This document shows positions 1-9,042 of a stretch of DNA of 64,000 bases, piece by piece. The position numbers and the translations under genes are program-made. Position 1 is the first letter of the stretch. Each line of letters opens with the position of its first letter. The stretch is from Clostridia bacterium (GTDB lineage: Bacteria > Bacillota > Clostridia > Christensenellales > Borkfalkiaceae). The notes beneath the pieces are model-generated. The model had not been told where the DNA came from and did no database searches. It saw only the letters and a program-made list of their open reading frames with translations. Where the stretch lies: the NCBI GenBank assembly GCA_017502525.1, contig JAFVUV010000006.1:62001-126000 (forward strand), given 5' to 3'.

Positions 1-442
1 CACAGTTACGGCAAATCCAAACAACCTTTTGGTTTTTCTTAAATACCGTTTGGTTGGTTACGTTCTCAAGAAGGGCAAGATATCTTTCTTCGTGTTCTTT
101 TTCAATTGCAGCAACGTTTTCAAAAAGGTTTGCAATATCGTCAAAACCTTCTTCTTTGGCTTCTTTTGCCATACGTGCATACATGTCGGTCCACTCTTCG
201 TTTTCACCTCTTGCTGCAACTTGTAAGTTTTCAGCGGTCGTGCCGATACCGTCTAAAAGTTTGAACCAAATTTTAGCGTGTTCTTTTTCGTTATCAGCCG
301 TTTCTAAAAAGAGCGCAGCTATTTGTTCGTAACCTTCTTTTTTAGCTTTTGATGCAAAATAAGTATATTTATTTCTCGCCTTACTTTCGCCAGCAAATGC
401 TTCTCTTAAATTTTGTTCTGTTTTACTTCCCTTTAATTCCAT
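1..442 (-). CDS. rbr: Rubrerythrin (3' end cut by window edge)
   Basis: Non-haem di-iron peroxidase that reduces H2O2 in the cytoplasm of anaerobes, usually with electrons from rubredoxin or NADH. The frame is open to the left edge, so 147 codons are visible of about 180-190. Seen: ferritin-like four-helix domain with GES at 18-20, EKEH at 52-55 and EKEHEERY at 114-121, which supply the carboxylate and His ligands. The last visible residues are CRNC at 144-147, the first Cys pair of the C-terminal rubredoxin-like FeS4 domain. The start is fixed by AAGGAG about 8 nt upstream and a consensus promoter. It is divergent from the LRR gene. Family assignment is secure. Confidence 0.95.
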   Translation of the reverse strand, partial: MELKGSKTEQNLREAFAGESKARNKYTYFASKAKKEGYEQIAALFLETADNEKEHAKIWFKLLDGIGTTAENLQVAARGENEEWTDMYARMAKEAKEEGFDDIANLFENVAAIEKEHEERYLALLENVTNQTVFKKNQKVVWICRNC

Positions 443-473
443 ATTGATTACTCCTTAAATTTAGATTACCCAA

Positions 474-502
474 ATTATAAGAGAATTAATCATTTTTGTC
501 AA
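474..502 (-). promoter_or_regulatory. Promoter of rubrerythrin gene
   Basis: On the minus strand TTGACA (502-497) and TATAAT (479-474) are separated by exactly 17 bp, a full housekeeping sigma consensus. It lies about 30 nt upstream of the rubrerythrin start. A TTATAAT half resembling a PerR site overlaps the -10, but the other half is not conserved. Confidence 0.85.
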
Positions 503-572
503 TATTTATTTTTAAAATTGTGTAATAAAATATTTAACAAAATAATTCTAATTTGTATAAATTTGGTTTTAC

Positions 573-601
573 TTGACAGTAAGTGCATACAGCATTATAA
601 T
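573..601 (+). promoter_or_regulatory. Promoter of LRR lipoprotein gene
   Basis: TTGACA at 573-578 and TATAAT at 596-601 with a 17-bp spacer match the consensus perfectly. Because it lies downstream of an in-frame ATG at 518, it shows that the gene starts at 632 instead. Confidence 0.9.
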
Positions 602-631
602 AAAAGCGTAAATATTTGTGGGAGATTCCTT

Positions 632-1900
632 ATGAATAAAACCTTATTTAAACTTTTTGTTATAACGTTTTGTTTGAGTTTAATCACGAGTTTTTCTTTT
701 GGGTGCGGACACGTTCACGTTTTCGATAAAAAAGTTGTAAAAAATGAATATTTATCAAGTCGCGCCACTTGTCAACAAGTTGCAAAATATTTTTATTCTT
801 GCTCTTGCGGAGATAAAGGCGAGGAAACTTTTGATTACGGTGAAAAAGCGGCGCACGACTACGTTGATAATAAGTTTTGTAACTGTGGAGAGCTCAATCC
901 CGCCTATTATACGCCAGGTTTGAGTTTTGCGCTTATAAACGACCAAACTGAATATCAGGTATCTTCTTATACCGGTGATGATACGCACGTAATAATTCCG
1001 TCTAAATACAACGGAAAACCTATTATCAAAATAAACGATTACGCGTTTAATCAGCTTGCTTTTTTGGAAAGCGTAGCGCTTAGCGAAAATCTAGTTAATA
1101 TAGGTATGTATGCGTTTAATTCTTGCACTTCTTTGACCCAAGTAATTATACCTAATAGCGTAACAAGTATAGGCTTTTTAGCGTTTAATAATTGCCCCAT
1201 TGAAAATGCAACTTTATCTACGACTGCTCTATCTAAAATTGAAAAAACACAGTTAAAAAACGTCAATATAATAGGTGGCGAAATAATAGCCAAAAATTCT
1301 TTTGACGGATGCTCGTTGTTGGAAAGCGTAGTAATTTCAGATAGCGTACAAATCATTGAAGACAGAGTGTTTAATAAATGCTCTTCATTAAAAAACGTCG
1401 TTATGTCGAAAAACGTAATGAGTATAGGAGAGGGTGCGTTTAACGGTTGTAGCCTTTTAACTAATATAGAGTTGCCAAACGGTGTGGAAGTTATTAGTGA
1501 TTGGTTGTTTTCTGGTTGCACGTCGCTAGAAAGTATTGAAATCCCTAATGGTGTTAAAAGTCTAGGCTATGAAGCATTTTCATATTGTGATTCTTTAACT
1601 GAAATTACTTTGCCGGATAGCGTTAATAATATAGGAATAAAAGCGTTTGTCTCTTGTGATTTATTAAATAGCGTTTCAATCGGTAGCGGAGTAACAAGTA
1701 TAAATTATTATGCATTTAGTGGTTGTCAATCTTTAACCGAAATAGTAATACCGATTTGCGTAACTACTATAAATAAATGTGTTTTTCATAATTGCGATAG
1801 TTTGCAAAACATATACTGTCAAGCAAGTGAAATTCCAAGCGGATGGAGTGCCGAGTGGAACGATACACAAGCTCAAGTAACTTGGGGATATAACGAATAA
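632..1900 (+). CDS. BspA-type leucine-rich-repeat surface lipoprotein
   Basis: Predicted exported protein of 422 residues. The N-terminus is a signal peptide (MNKTLFKLF then a hydrophobic stretch) ending in SFGC, a poor but possible lipobox, followed by a Cys- and His-rich segment. From about residue 115 to the end there are about 10-11 copies of an LRR_5/BspA repeat of about 23 residues, of the pattern FxxCxSLxxIxIPxSVxxIGxxAF. Such proteins are common surface adhesins or binding proteins in gut Firmicutes; the ligand cannot be told. An in-frame ATG at 518 is rejected: the promoter lies at 573-601 and the 632 ATG has GGGAG upstream. A hairpin at 1920-1950 ends the unit. Confidence 0.85.
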   Translation: MNKTLFKLFVITFCLSLITSFSFGCGHVHVFDKKVVKNEYLSSRATCQQVAKYFYSCSCGDKGEETFDYGEKAAHDYVDNKFCNCGELNPAYYTPGLSFALINDQTEYQVSSYTGDDTHVIIPSKYNGKPIIKINDYAFNQLAFLESVALSENLVNIGMYAFNSCTSLTQVIIPNSVTSIGFLAFNNCPIENATLSTTALSKIEKTQLKNVNIIGGEIIAKNSFDGCSLLESVVISDSVQIIEDRVFNKCSSLKNVVMSKNVMSIGEGAFNGCSLLTNIELPNGVEVISDWLFSGCTSLESIEIPNGVKSLGYEAFSYCDSLTEITLPDSVNNIGIKAFVSCDLLNSVSIGSGVTSINYYAFSGCQSLTEIVIPICVTTINKCVFHNCDSLQNIYCQASEIPSGWSAEWNDTQAQVTWGYNE

Positions 1901-1919
1901 AATAGTTTATAAAAATTTC

Positions 1920-1950
1920 AAACACGGCAGATAAACAATCTGCCGTGTTT
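1920..1950 (+). terminator. Terminator after LRR gene
   Basis: Twelve-bp perfect stem 1920-1931 / 1939-1950 (AAACACGGCAGA with its complement), 7-nt loop, followed by an interrupted T tract (TTTAGTTT). Confidence 0.7.
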
Positions 1951-1997
1951 AGTTTGCAACTTTTTACTGTAAGTAAAAAAGGTGTAAAAACACTCAA

Positions 1998-2095
1998 TAT
2001 TCATAAAAAATGAATAAAAACTAAAATATTCACTATTATAATGAATAAACAAAAAAATATTCATAAAAAATTTGTAAAAATTTAAAAATTATTCA
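1998..2095 (+). promoter_or_regulatory. Putative ArgR operator cluster upstream of argG
   Basis: Six TGAAT or ATTCA pentamers, the half-site of ArgR/AhrC ARG boxes, lie at 1999 (ATTCA), 2011 (TGAAT), 2028 (ATTCA), 2042 (TGAAT), 2059 (ATTCA) and 2091 (ATTCA). The 2011-2032 and 2042-2063 pairs are both 22 bp long and start 31 bp apart, about three helical turns. A segment at about 1998-2015 recurs 60 bp downstream. The last half-site is just upstream of the -35 of argG. Spacing differs from the classical 18-bp E. coli box, so the regulator is inferred from half-site sequence and gene content only. Confidence 0.6.
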
Positions 2096-2104
2096 TTAAA
2101 TTCG

Positions 2105-2133
2105 TTGACAAGCGGAAATAAAAGTTTTATAAT
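2105..2133 (+). promoter_or_regulatory. Promoter of the arginine operon
   Basis: TTGACA (2105-2110), 17-bp spacer, TATAAT (2128-2133): full consensus, about 35 nt before the argG start, immediately downstream of the ArgR-like half-site cluster. Confidence 0.9.
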
Positions 2134-2167
2134 GAACGGGTAAATTAAAGTTCCCACGGAGGATGTT

Positions 2168-3388
2168 ATGAAAAAAGAAGATATTAAGAAAGTTGTTTTA
2201 GCGTATTCTGGTGGTCTTGATACGTCTATCATTATACCTTGGCTTAAAGAAAACTACAATAATTGCGAAGTTATTGCAGTTGCAGCTAACGTTGGTCAAG
2301 CGGATGAACTTGACGGGTTAGAAGAAAAGGCTATTAAAACAGGTGCAAGCAAGTGCTACATTTTAGACCTTACCGATGATTACGTTGATAACTATATTAT
2401 TCCTTGTGTTAAAGCCGGTGCTATTTACGAAGAATACCTTTTAGGTACTTCACACGCACGTCCTTGCATAGCAAAAGCTCTTGCTGACATTGCTATTAAA
2501 GAAGGTGCAGACGCTATTTCTCACGGTTGCACGGGTAAAGGTAACGACCAAGTTCGTTTTGAACTTACCTTAAAGCATTTCGTTCCAGATATGCCTATTA
2601 TCGCACCGTGGCGTGAATGGGATATTAAATCTCGTGAAGAAGAAATTGATTATGCAGAGGCGCACAACATCCCCTTGAAAATAAATAGAGAAACTAACTA
2701 TTCAAAAGATAAAAACCTTTGGCACTTATCACACGAAGGTTTGGACCTTGAAGATACCGGCAATGAACCCACTTACGAAAAGAAAGGGTTCCTTGAAATG
2801 GGCGTTTCACCCGTGAACGCACCCGATAAGCCCACCTACGTTGAAATTGATTTTGAACAAGGCGCACCGGTTGCTCTTGACGGTGTTAAGATGAGTGCAA
2901 AAGACATAATCTTAAAACTCAACGTTTTAGGCGGAGCAAACGGTATTGGTATTTTAGATATCGTAGAAAACCGTTTAGTTGGTATGAAATGTCGTGGCGT
3001 ATATGAAACCCCAGGTGGTGCAATTTTATACAAAGCACACAGCGTATTAGAAACCTTGTGCCTTGATAAATATACGATGCACGAAAAACAAAAACTTGCT
3101 ATTACTTACGGCGAATTAGTATACAACGGTCAATGGTTTACACCTTTGCGTGAAGCCCTAGGCGCGTTCGTTGACAAAACGCAAGAAAAAGTTAACGGTA
3201 AAGTTCGTTTGAAACTCTACAAAGGCAATATGATTAACGCAGGCGTTTGGAGCCCCAATTCGCTTTATAGCGAAGAAATTGCAACTTTCGGCGAAAGTGA
3301 TTACAATCAAAAAGACGCTGAAGGCTTTATAAACCTTTTCGGTTTGCCCATTAAGGTTGCCGCTATGGTTGAAAAGGGTAACAAGTAA
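2168..3388 (+). CDS. argG: Argininosuccinate synthase
   Basis: Joins citrulline and aspartate with ATP to give argininosuccinate, the penultimate step of arginine synthesis in the cytosol. The 406-residue length is normal. The ATP pyrophosphatase signature SGGLDTS is at 14-20, and the family motifs [13 protein letters not shown] and KIPLK-like segment ([18 protein letters not shown]) are present. The start has GGAGG about 7 nt upstream. It is the first gene of argG-H-C-J-B-D-F and is separated from argH by a hairpin that may lower downstream expression. Confidence 0.97.
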   Translation: MKKEDIKKVVLAYSGGLDTSIIIPWLKENYNNCEVIAVAANVGQADELDGLEEKAIKTGASKCYILDLTDDYVDNYIIPCVKAGAIYEEYLLGTSHARPCIAKALADIAIKEGADAISHGCTGKGNDQVRFELTLKHFVPDMPIIAPWREWDIKSREEEIDYAEAHNIPLKINRETNYSKDKNLWHLSHEGLDLEDTGNEPTYEKKGFLEMGVSPVNAPDKPTYVEIDFEQGAPVALDGVKMSAKDIILKLNVLGGANGIGILDIVENRLVGMKCRGVYETPGGAILYKAHSVLETLCLDKYTMHEKQKLAITYGELVYNGQWFTPLREALGAFVDKTQEKVNGKVRLKLYKGNMINAGVWSPNSLYSEEIATFGESDYNQKDAEGFINLFGLPIKVAAMVEKGNK

Positions 3389-3407
3389 GTTAAACTTTAA
3401 ATATCTC

Positions 3408-3436
3408 GTCCTGCACGGATTTTTTCCGCGCAGGAC
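3408..3436 (+). terminator. Intra-operon hairpin between argG and argH
   Basis: GTCCTGCACGG (3408-3418) pairs with CCGCGCAGGAC (3426-3436), with one A/C mismatch and a T-rich loop, followed by AATTTTCATTTTT. It looks like a weak or partial terminator that could set the ratio of argG to downstream genes. No second promoter is evident before argH. Confidence 0.6.
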
Positions 3437-3466
3437 AATTTTCATTTTTATAAACGGAGTAAAATA

Positions 3467-4846
3467 ATGGCTAAAATGTGGACGGGCCGTACTGACGGCG
3501 TTACCGATAAACTAGCAGACGACTTTAACTCTTCAATTAAAGTTGATAGCAGAATGTATAAACAAGATATTTTGGGCAGTATGGCGCACGCGAGTATGCT
3601 TGGTGCAAAAAATATAATATCTCAAGCAGATGCCGACCAAATTATCGCGGGGTTAGAAGGAATACTTTTAGACCTTGAAAACGGCACGCTTGAAATAGAT
3701 TATTCTGCCGAAGATATACATATGTTCGTTGAGCAAGTTTTAACTGCTCGTATCGGCGACTTAGGTAAAAAACTTCATACTGCGCGCAGTCGTAACGACC
3801 AAGTTGCGCTTGATACTAGAATGTATTTGCGTGACCGCACGAACGCCATTATTGAAAAAATTTCAAACTTGCTTAGCGCTATCGTGCTTAAAGCCGAAGA
3901 ACACAAACTTTCCATTATGCCTGGTTACACGCACTTACAACGCGCACAACCTATAACTATGGGACATCACTTAATGGCGTACGCTATGATGCTACTTCGC
4001 GATATAGATAGGTTTAAAGATACTAAAAAACGTATCGACGTTAGTCCTATCGGGTGCTGTGCTTTAGCAGGCACGACTTATGAAACGGATAGATATTATG
4101 AAGCTCAAAAACTTGGATTTAATGAAATTGCGCTTAACAGTATCGACGGTGTTTCTGATAGAGATTTTTGCGTGGAGTTCGTTTCTGCTTGTTCAATCTT
4201 AATGATGCACTTATCAAGGCTTGCAGAAGAAATTATTCTTTGGTCTAGTTGGGAATTTAAGTTTGTTGAACTTTCCGACGCTTATACTACGGGTTCGTCT
4301 ATAATGCCTCAAAAGAAAAATTCAGACATGGCTGAACTCGTGCGTGGTAAGACGGGTAGGGTTTACGGACACCTTATGGCCATACTTACGATGCTTAAAG
4401 GATTGCCCCTTGCATACAACAAGGATATGCAAGAGGATAAAGAAGGCGTTTTCGATGCGGCTGACACGGTCGATATGTGTCTAGACGTGTTCGCACCTAT
4501 GATAGCCACGATGAAAGTATTGCCCGAAAATATGCTTATGGCGGCGCAAAAAGGGTTCATCAATGCAACCGACCTTGCTGATTATTTGGTTAAAAAAGGT
4601 TTGCCGTTTAGAAGCGCGTATAAAATTTGTGGGCAAATTGTTGGCGACTGCATCAAAAACGGCAAAGTTTTAGAAACTTTATCAATTGAAGAATATAAAA
4701 ATTATTCAGAACTATTTGAAAGTGATTTATATAACGAAATCAGTTTAACGACTTGTGTGAATAAACGTATTTCCGAAGGCGGAACTTCGCCTAAGTCGGT
4801 TGAAAAACAAATTGAGTTTGTTAAAAGCAGGTTAGAAAATGTATAA
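3467..4846 (+). CDS. argH: Argininosuccinate lyase
   Basis: Cleaves argininosuccinate into arginine and fumarate, the last step of the pathway. Member of the fumarase/aspartase superfamily, 459 residues, normal length. Seen: TARSRNDQ at 105-112 and the superfamily signature GSSIMPQKKNSD at 276-287, the flexible loop carrying the catalytic Ser. Its 3' end overlaps the argC start by 8 nt, indicating translational coupling. The start has GGAG about 8 nt upstream. Identification is secure. Confidence 0.97.
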   Translation: MAKMWTGRTDGVTDKLADDFNSSIKVDSRMYKQDILGSMAHASMLGAKNIISQADADQIIAGLEGILLDLENGTLEIDYSAEDIHMFVEQVLTARIGDLGKKLHTARSRNDQVALDTRMYLRDRTNAIIEKISNLLSAIVLKAEEHKLSIMPGYTHLQRAQPITMGHHLMAYAMMLLRDIDRFKDTKKRIDVSPIGCCALAGTTYETDRYYEAQKLGFNEIALNSIDGVSDRDFCVEFVSACSILMMHLSRLAEEIILWSSWEFKFVELSDAYTTGSSIMPQKKNSDMAELVRGKTGRVYGHLMAILTMLKGLPLAYNKDMQEDKEGVFDAADTVDMCLDVFAPMIATMKVLPENMLMAAQKGFINATDLADYLVKKGLPFRSAYKICGQIVGDCIKNGKVLETLSIEEYKNYSELFESDLYNEISLTTCVNKRISEGGTSPKSVEKQIEFVKSRLENV

Positions 4847-5768
4847 AGTATTTATTGACGGTAGTGCAGGAACTACAGGACTTAAAATTTACGATAGATT
4901 ATCGGAGAGAAAAGATATTTCTTTAATAATTCTTCCTGATGAGATAAGAAAGGACGTTAATGCAAGAAAAGACGCGTTAAATTCGTCTGACGTATCCTTT
5001 TTATGTTTGCCAGACGCGGCGGCAATCGAAGCCGTTTCATTAATAGAAAATAATAACGTTAAAGTAATCGATACTTCAACGGCGCATAGGACTAATCCTT
5101 CGTGGGCATACGGTTTTGCAGAATTAACGGGATTTAGGCAAAAGATTGAAAAATCAAATAGAATTGCAAACCCAGGTTGCCACGCAAGTGGATTTATCGC
5201 TTTGGTTAGTCCACTTATTGAAAACGGGTTATTAAGTAAAGACGTTTATCTTAACTGTTTTTCAATAACTGGATACACGGGTGGTGGAAAAAAGATGATT
5301 GCCGAATATGAAGGCGAAAACAAGCCTTTGTTATACGACGCGCCACGTCAGTATGGTTTAGGTCAAACTCACAAGCATCTACCCGAAATGAAGGCTGTTT
5401 GTGGACTTGATAACTTGCCGATTTTCTGTCCTATCGTTTCCGATTACGATAGAGGTATGGAAGTGACCGTTCCATTGTTTAAGAAAGATTTGAGAGGCAG
5501 TTTAGACGATATAAAACAAGTATACAGTAGTACTTATAACGGCAAAATTGTAAAATTTAAAGATTTTGCTGATGAAAACGGATTTTTATCGGCTAACAGT
5601 ATGCGTGGTAGGGACGATATGGAAATTTCAGTATTCGGTAACGAAGAAAGAATTTTATTAGTTTCTAGATTTGACAATTTAGGCAAGGGTGCGTCCGGTG
5701 CTGCTATACAAAATATGAATATAATTTTGGGAACTGATGAAGATTTAGGACTTAACTTAGGAGAATAA
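4839..5768 (+). CDS. argC: N-acetyl-gamma-glutamyl-phosphate reductase, type 2
   Basis: NADPH-dependent reduction of N-acetylglutamyl phosphate to the semialdehyde, third step of ornithine synthesis. At 309 residues, with FIDGSAGTTGLKI at 5-17 as the nucleotide-binding turn, it belongs to the shorter, less common type 2 ArgC and not the 340-residue type usual in Bacillus. The catalytic Cys is C114 in NPGCHASG. It overlaps argH by 8 nt and ends 2 nt before argJ. The chemistry is assigned with confidence; the subtype from length and N-terminal motif. Confidence 0.93.
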   Translation: MYKVFIDGSAGTTGLKIYDRLSERKDISLIILPDEIRKDVNARKDALNSSDVSFLCLPDAAAIEAVSLIENNNVKVIDTSTAHRTNPSWAYGFAELTGFRQKIEKSNRIANPGCHASGFIALVSPLIENGLLSKDVYLNCFSITGYTGGGKKMIAEYEGENKPLLYDAPRQYGLGQTHKHLPEMKAVCGLDNLPIFCPIVSDYDRGMEVTVPLFKKDLRGSLDDIKQVYSSTYNGKIVKFKDFADENGFLSANSMRGRDDMEISVFGNEERILLVSRFDNLGKGASGAAIQNMNIILGTDEDLGLNLGE

Positions 5769-5770
5769 AT

Positions 5771-6985
5771 ATGAAGATTATTGATGGTGGCGTATGCGCT
5801 GCGAAAGGGTTTAAGGCTAACGGGATACATTGTGGTATTAGAAAAAATCGTACGAAAAGAGATTTGGCGCTTATTTACAGCGAAGTGCCTGCATCGGCGG
5901 CGGCTGTATATACGACTAACTTAGTAAAAGGTGCACCGCTTATCGTTACAAAAAAGCACTTGGAAAACGGTGTTGCTCAAGCGGTTATTTGTAACAGCGG
6001 TAATGCAAACACTTGTAATGCTAACGGGGTTGAAATCGCAGAAAAGATGAGTTCGCTTTTGGCAAGTGAACTTAACATTAACGACCAAGACGTAGTCGTT
6101 GCATCAACGGGAGTTATCGGACAACCGCTTAATTTACAAGTTATAGCAGACGGTATTCCATCGCTTTGCGCCGGCCTTAGCGAGAATGCTAGCAATTACG
6201 CGGCAGAAGCCATTATGACTACTGACGTCGTTGCGAAAGAAGTCGCAGTTGAATTTACCGTTGGTGGTAAAACTTGCCGTATGGGTGGTATTGCAAAGGG
6301 AAGCGGTATGATTCATCCTAATATGGCAACTATGCTCGTGTTCATTACTACTGATGCTAAAATTTCATCATCAATGCTTGCGCAAGCGATAAAGAGTGAC
6401 GTTCAAAATACTTTCAATATGATTAGTATCGATGGCGACACGTCCACTAACGATATGGTTACCGTACTTGCTAACGGTATGGCTGGTAACGACGAAATAA
6501 CGACAGACGGCGAAGACTTTAACGAGTTTATGAAAGCCCTTAACTCTATTACGGTAAGTTTATGCCGTATGATAGCTGGAGACGGCGAAGGTGCTACAAA
6601 ACTTTTAGAGTGTTCGGTAACGGGCGCAAAAACGCTTAAAGATGCCAAAACCGTTGCTAAAAGCGTTATATGTTCAAGCCTTACTAAAGCAGCAATGTTT
6701 GGTGCTGATGCTAACTGGGGACGCGTTCTTTGTGCAATAGGTTATTCTGGCGCAAAAGTTAACGTAAACAAGATTGACGTTGCGTTCAAATCAGCTAATG
6801 GCACTATTTCAGTATGTGAAAACGGTAGCGGAGTGGCTTTTTCTGAAGAGAAAGCAAAAGAAATTTTATTAGAAAAAGAAATTACTATTTTAGTTGCGTT
6901 AAACGACGGCGAATATTCATCTAAAGCGTGGGGTTGCGACCTTACTTACGATTACGTTAAAATAAACGGCGATTACCGCACTTAA
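5771..6985 (+). CDS. argJ: Bifunctional glutamate N-acetyltransferase / ornithine acetyltransferase
   Basis: Transfers the acetyl group from N-acetylornithine to glutamate, recycling acetyl in the cyclic arginine pathway. Many homologues also use acetyl-CoA to make N-acetylglutamate. The 404-residue proenzyme self-cleaves before the nucleophilic Thr, seen here as T187 in HPNMATML (182-189). Its presence, with no argE or argA in the window, fits the cyclic route. Whether it is mono- or bifunctional cannot be read from sequence. RBS TTAGGAG lies at the end of argC. Confidence 0.95.
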   Translation: MKIIDGGVCAAKGFKANGIHCGIRKNRTKRDLALIYSEVPASAAAVYTTNLVKGAPLIVTKKHLENGVAQAVICNSGNANTCNANGVEIAEKMSSLLASELNINDQDVVVASTGVIGQPLNLQVIADGIPSLCAGLSENASNYAAEAIMTTDVVAKEVAVEFTVGGKTCRMGGIAKGSGMIHPNMATMLVFITTDAKISSSMLAQAIKSDVQNTFNMISIDGDTSTNDMVTVLANGMAGNDEITTDGEDFNEFMKALNSITVSLCRMIAGDGEGATKLLECSVTGAKTLKDAKTVAKSVICSSLTKAAMFGADANWGRVLCAIGYSGAKVNVNKIDVAFKSANGTISVCENGSGVAFSEEKAKEILLEKEITILVALNDGEYSSKAWGCDLTYDYVKINGDYRT

Positions 6986-6999
6986 TTAGGAGTGAAGAA

Positions 7000-7863
7000 A
7001 TGGATAAGAATTTTACTAATGCGCAAAGGGCTGAAGTTTTAACACAGGCTTTGCCGTATATTAGAGATTATAATGGGAAAATTTTAGTGGTTAAGTACGG
7101 CGGAAATGCTATGATTAACCAAAACTTAAAAGAACAGGTTATGGAAGATATCGTGCTTTTACATCTTATAGGTGTGAAAGTCGTTTTAGTGCACGGTGGC
7201 GGTCCTGAAATTAGCGAGTTAATGGATAAACTCGGCAAAAAGCCAGAGTTTATTGACGGACTTAGGGTTACCGATAAAGAAACTATCGATATCGTACAAA
7301 TGGTTCTTGCAGGAAAGGTTAATAAATCGCTTGTAAACTTTTTGGAAATGAAAGGTGGAAAAGCAATGGGTATTTCCGGCATGGACGGCAGACTTATTGA
7401 AGCCAAGATGAAAGACCCGCGTTTAGGTTACGTTGGCGCTATAACTAACGTAAATATAGAGTGCGTTCAAGACTTGTTGCAAAAGGGATATATTCCCGTT
7501 ATATCGACTATCGGTTGCGACGAAGAAGGCAATGCGTATAACATTAACGGCGATACTGCCGCTGCAAGAATTGCCGGAGCGTTAAATGCGGAAAGGCTTA
7601 TTATGATGACTGATATAGCAGGATTATTAAAAGATAAAGACGACCCGACAACGCTTATCCCCGAAGTTACCATTAGCGAAGCTAAAAAACTTATGGATGA
7701 CGGCGTAATTCAAGGGGGTATGATTCCTAAAATTAAATGCTGTATAGACGCTATCGGACACGGCGTTAAAAACGTCGTTATCATGGACGGAAGAATTCCG
7801 CACTCAATATTGATGGAAATCTTGACCGACGAAGGTGCTGGTACGATGGTGGTTGGAGACTAA
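7000..7863 (+). CDS. argB: Acetylglutamate kinase (likely arginine-sensitive form)
   Basis: Phosphorylates N-acetylglutamate with ATP, second step of ornithine synthesis and the usual feedback point in cyclic pathways. 287 residues of the amino acid kinase fold, with KYGGNAM near 34-40 and VHGGGPE near 67-73. The extra N-terminal helix before the first strand (residues 8-28, containing AEVLTQALPYI) is characteristic of hexameric arginine-inhibited enzymes such as those of Thermotoga and Pseudomonas, so feedback inhibition by arginine is likely (inference). Confidence 0.96.
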   Translation: MDKNFTNAQRAEVLTQALPYIRDYNGKILVVKYGGNAMINQNLKEQVMEDIVLLHLIGVKVVLVHGGGPEISELMDKLGKKPEFIDGLRVTDKETIDIVQMVLAGKVNKSLVNFLEMKGGKAMGISGMDGRLIEAKMKDPRLGYVGAITNVNIECVQDLLQKGYIPVISTIGCDEEGNAYNINGDTAAARIAGALNAERLIMMTDIAGLLKDKDDPTTLIPEVTISEAKKLMDDGVIQGGMIPKIKCCIDAIGHGVKNVVIMDGRIPHSILMEILTDEGAGTMVVGD

Positions 7864-7864
7864 T

Positions 7865-9031
7865 ATGAGTAATATTGAAATCGATAAACTTTTCGTCGCA
7901 AACACTTATGCGCGTTTTAACGTAGAAATTCAAAGCGGTAAAGGTTCTTATTTGTATTCGCCAGAAGGTAAAGAATATATAGATATGGGCTCTGGTATAG
8001 GCGTTACCGCGTTCGGTATTGCAGACGATGTGTGGAACAACGCGGTTATTGAACAATTAGGCAAAGTTCAACATACTTCAAACCTTTATTATACCCAGCC
8101 TTGCGCTTTTCTTGCGAAGGAACTTTGTGAACGCACGGGTTTTAAGAAAGTATTTTTCGGCAATTCAGGTGCGGAAGCCAACGAGTGCGCGATAAAGGTG
8201 GCAAGAAAATACGGGGAGATAAATAAGGGTAAAGATTTTTATACGATTATTACCTTAAAAAACAGTTTTCACGGTAGAACTATTACCACGCTTTCAGCAA
8301 CAGGGCAAGATAAATTCCACGAAAGTTTTAATCCGCTCACAAGCGGATTCGTTTACGCCACGGCAAACGATATTGATAGCGTAAAAACATTGGTTGAAAG
8401 CAACAACGTATGCGCAATTATGTTAGAATGCGTACAAGGTGAAGGCGGTGTTATCGCCTTAGAACAAGATTTTATAAAAGGCGTTAAAGAAATTTGCGAT
8501 AAAGAAGATATTTTGCTTATAGTTGACGAAGTTCAAACGGGCAATGGTAGAACGGGCAAACTTTACGCATATATGCATTACGGTATACAACCCGATATAG
8601 TTAGTACGGCAAAAGGTTTGGGGGGCGGACTTCCTATCGGTTGCTGTATGATGAATCAAAAAACCGAGTCGGTATTAAGCTTTGGCGACCATGGTTCAAC
8701 TTTCGGTGGTAATCCGGTATGTTGTGCCGGTGCGTTGTCCGTGCTTAAAAGAATAGACCAAAAATTGCTTGATGAAGTTAACGTTAAAAGCGAATATATA
8801 TTCAACGAACTTAGCGGTGCTAAAGGGGTAGAAAGCGTTAGCGGTAAAGGTCTTATGATAGGTATTAAAACGGTTAGACCTGCTAAAGAAGTTTTGTCAG
8901 AGTGTATGGAAAACGGTGTGTTGTGTTTATCTGCTAAAGATAAAGTAAGACTTCTTCCCGCACTCAATATTCCTATGGATGCACTTAAAAAGGCGGTTAG
9001 CGTTATTAAAACCGCGTGTGAAAAAATTTAA
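7865..9031 (+). CDS. argD: Acetylornithine aminotransferase
   Basis: PLP enzyme that converts N-acetylglutamate semialdehyde to N-acetylornithine using glutamate. 388 residues. Seen: GNSGAEANE at 99-107 (phosphate-binding), [11 protein letters not shown] at 221-231 and the Schiff-base lysine K250 in STAKGLGGG. An upstream in-frame ATG inside argB is rejected: the ATG at 7865 lies one base after the argB stop and has GGAG at 7855-7858. It may also act in lysine synthesis (DapC activity), as in some bacteria. Confidence 0.95.
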   Translation: MSNIEIDKLFVANTYARFNVEIQSGKGSYLYSPEGKEYIDMGSGIGVTAFGIADDVWNNAVIEQLGKVQHTSNLYYTQPCAFLAKELCERTGFKKVFFGNSGAEANECAIKVARKYGEINKGKDFYTIITLKNSFHGRTITTLSATGQDKFHESFNPLTSGFVYATANDIDSVKTLVESNNVCAIMLECVQGEGGVIALEQDFIKGVKEICDKEDILLIVDEVQTGNGRTGKLYAYMHYGIQPDIVSTAKGLGGGLPIGCCMMNQKTESVLSFGDHGSTFGGNPVCCAGALSVLKRIDQKLLDEVNVKSEYIFNELSGAKGVESVSGKGLMIGIKTVRPAKEVLSECMENGVLCLSAKDKVRLLPALNIPMDALKKAVSVIKTACEKI

Positions 9032-9042
9032 GGAGAACTAAA

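Noticed and set aside
471..486. PerR-like box at the rubrerythrin promoter
   Set aside because: One TTATAAT half matches, but the partner half agrees at only about three of seven positions.
518..631. Earlier in-frame start for the LRR protein
   Set aside because: The consensus promoter (573-601) lies downstream of it and the signal peptide starts at 632.
1051..1521. 156-codon minus-strand frame inside the LRR gene
   Set aside because: Shadow of the repetitive LRR coding sequence; no ribosome site or promoter.
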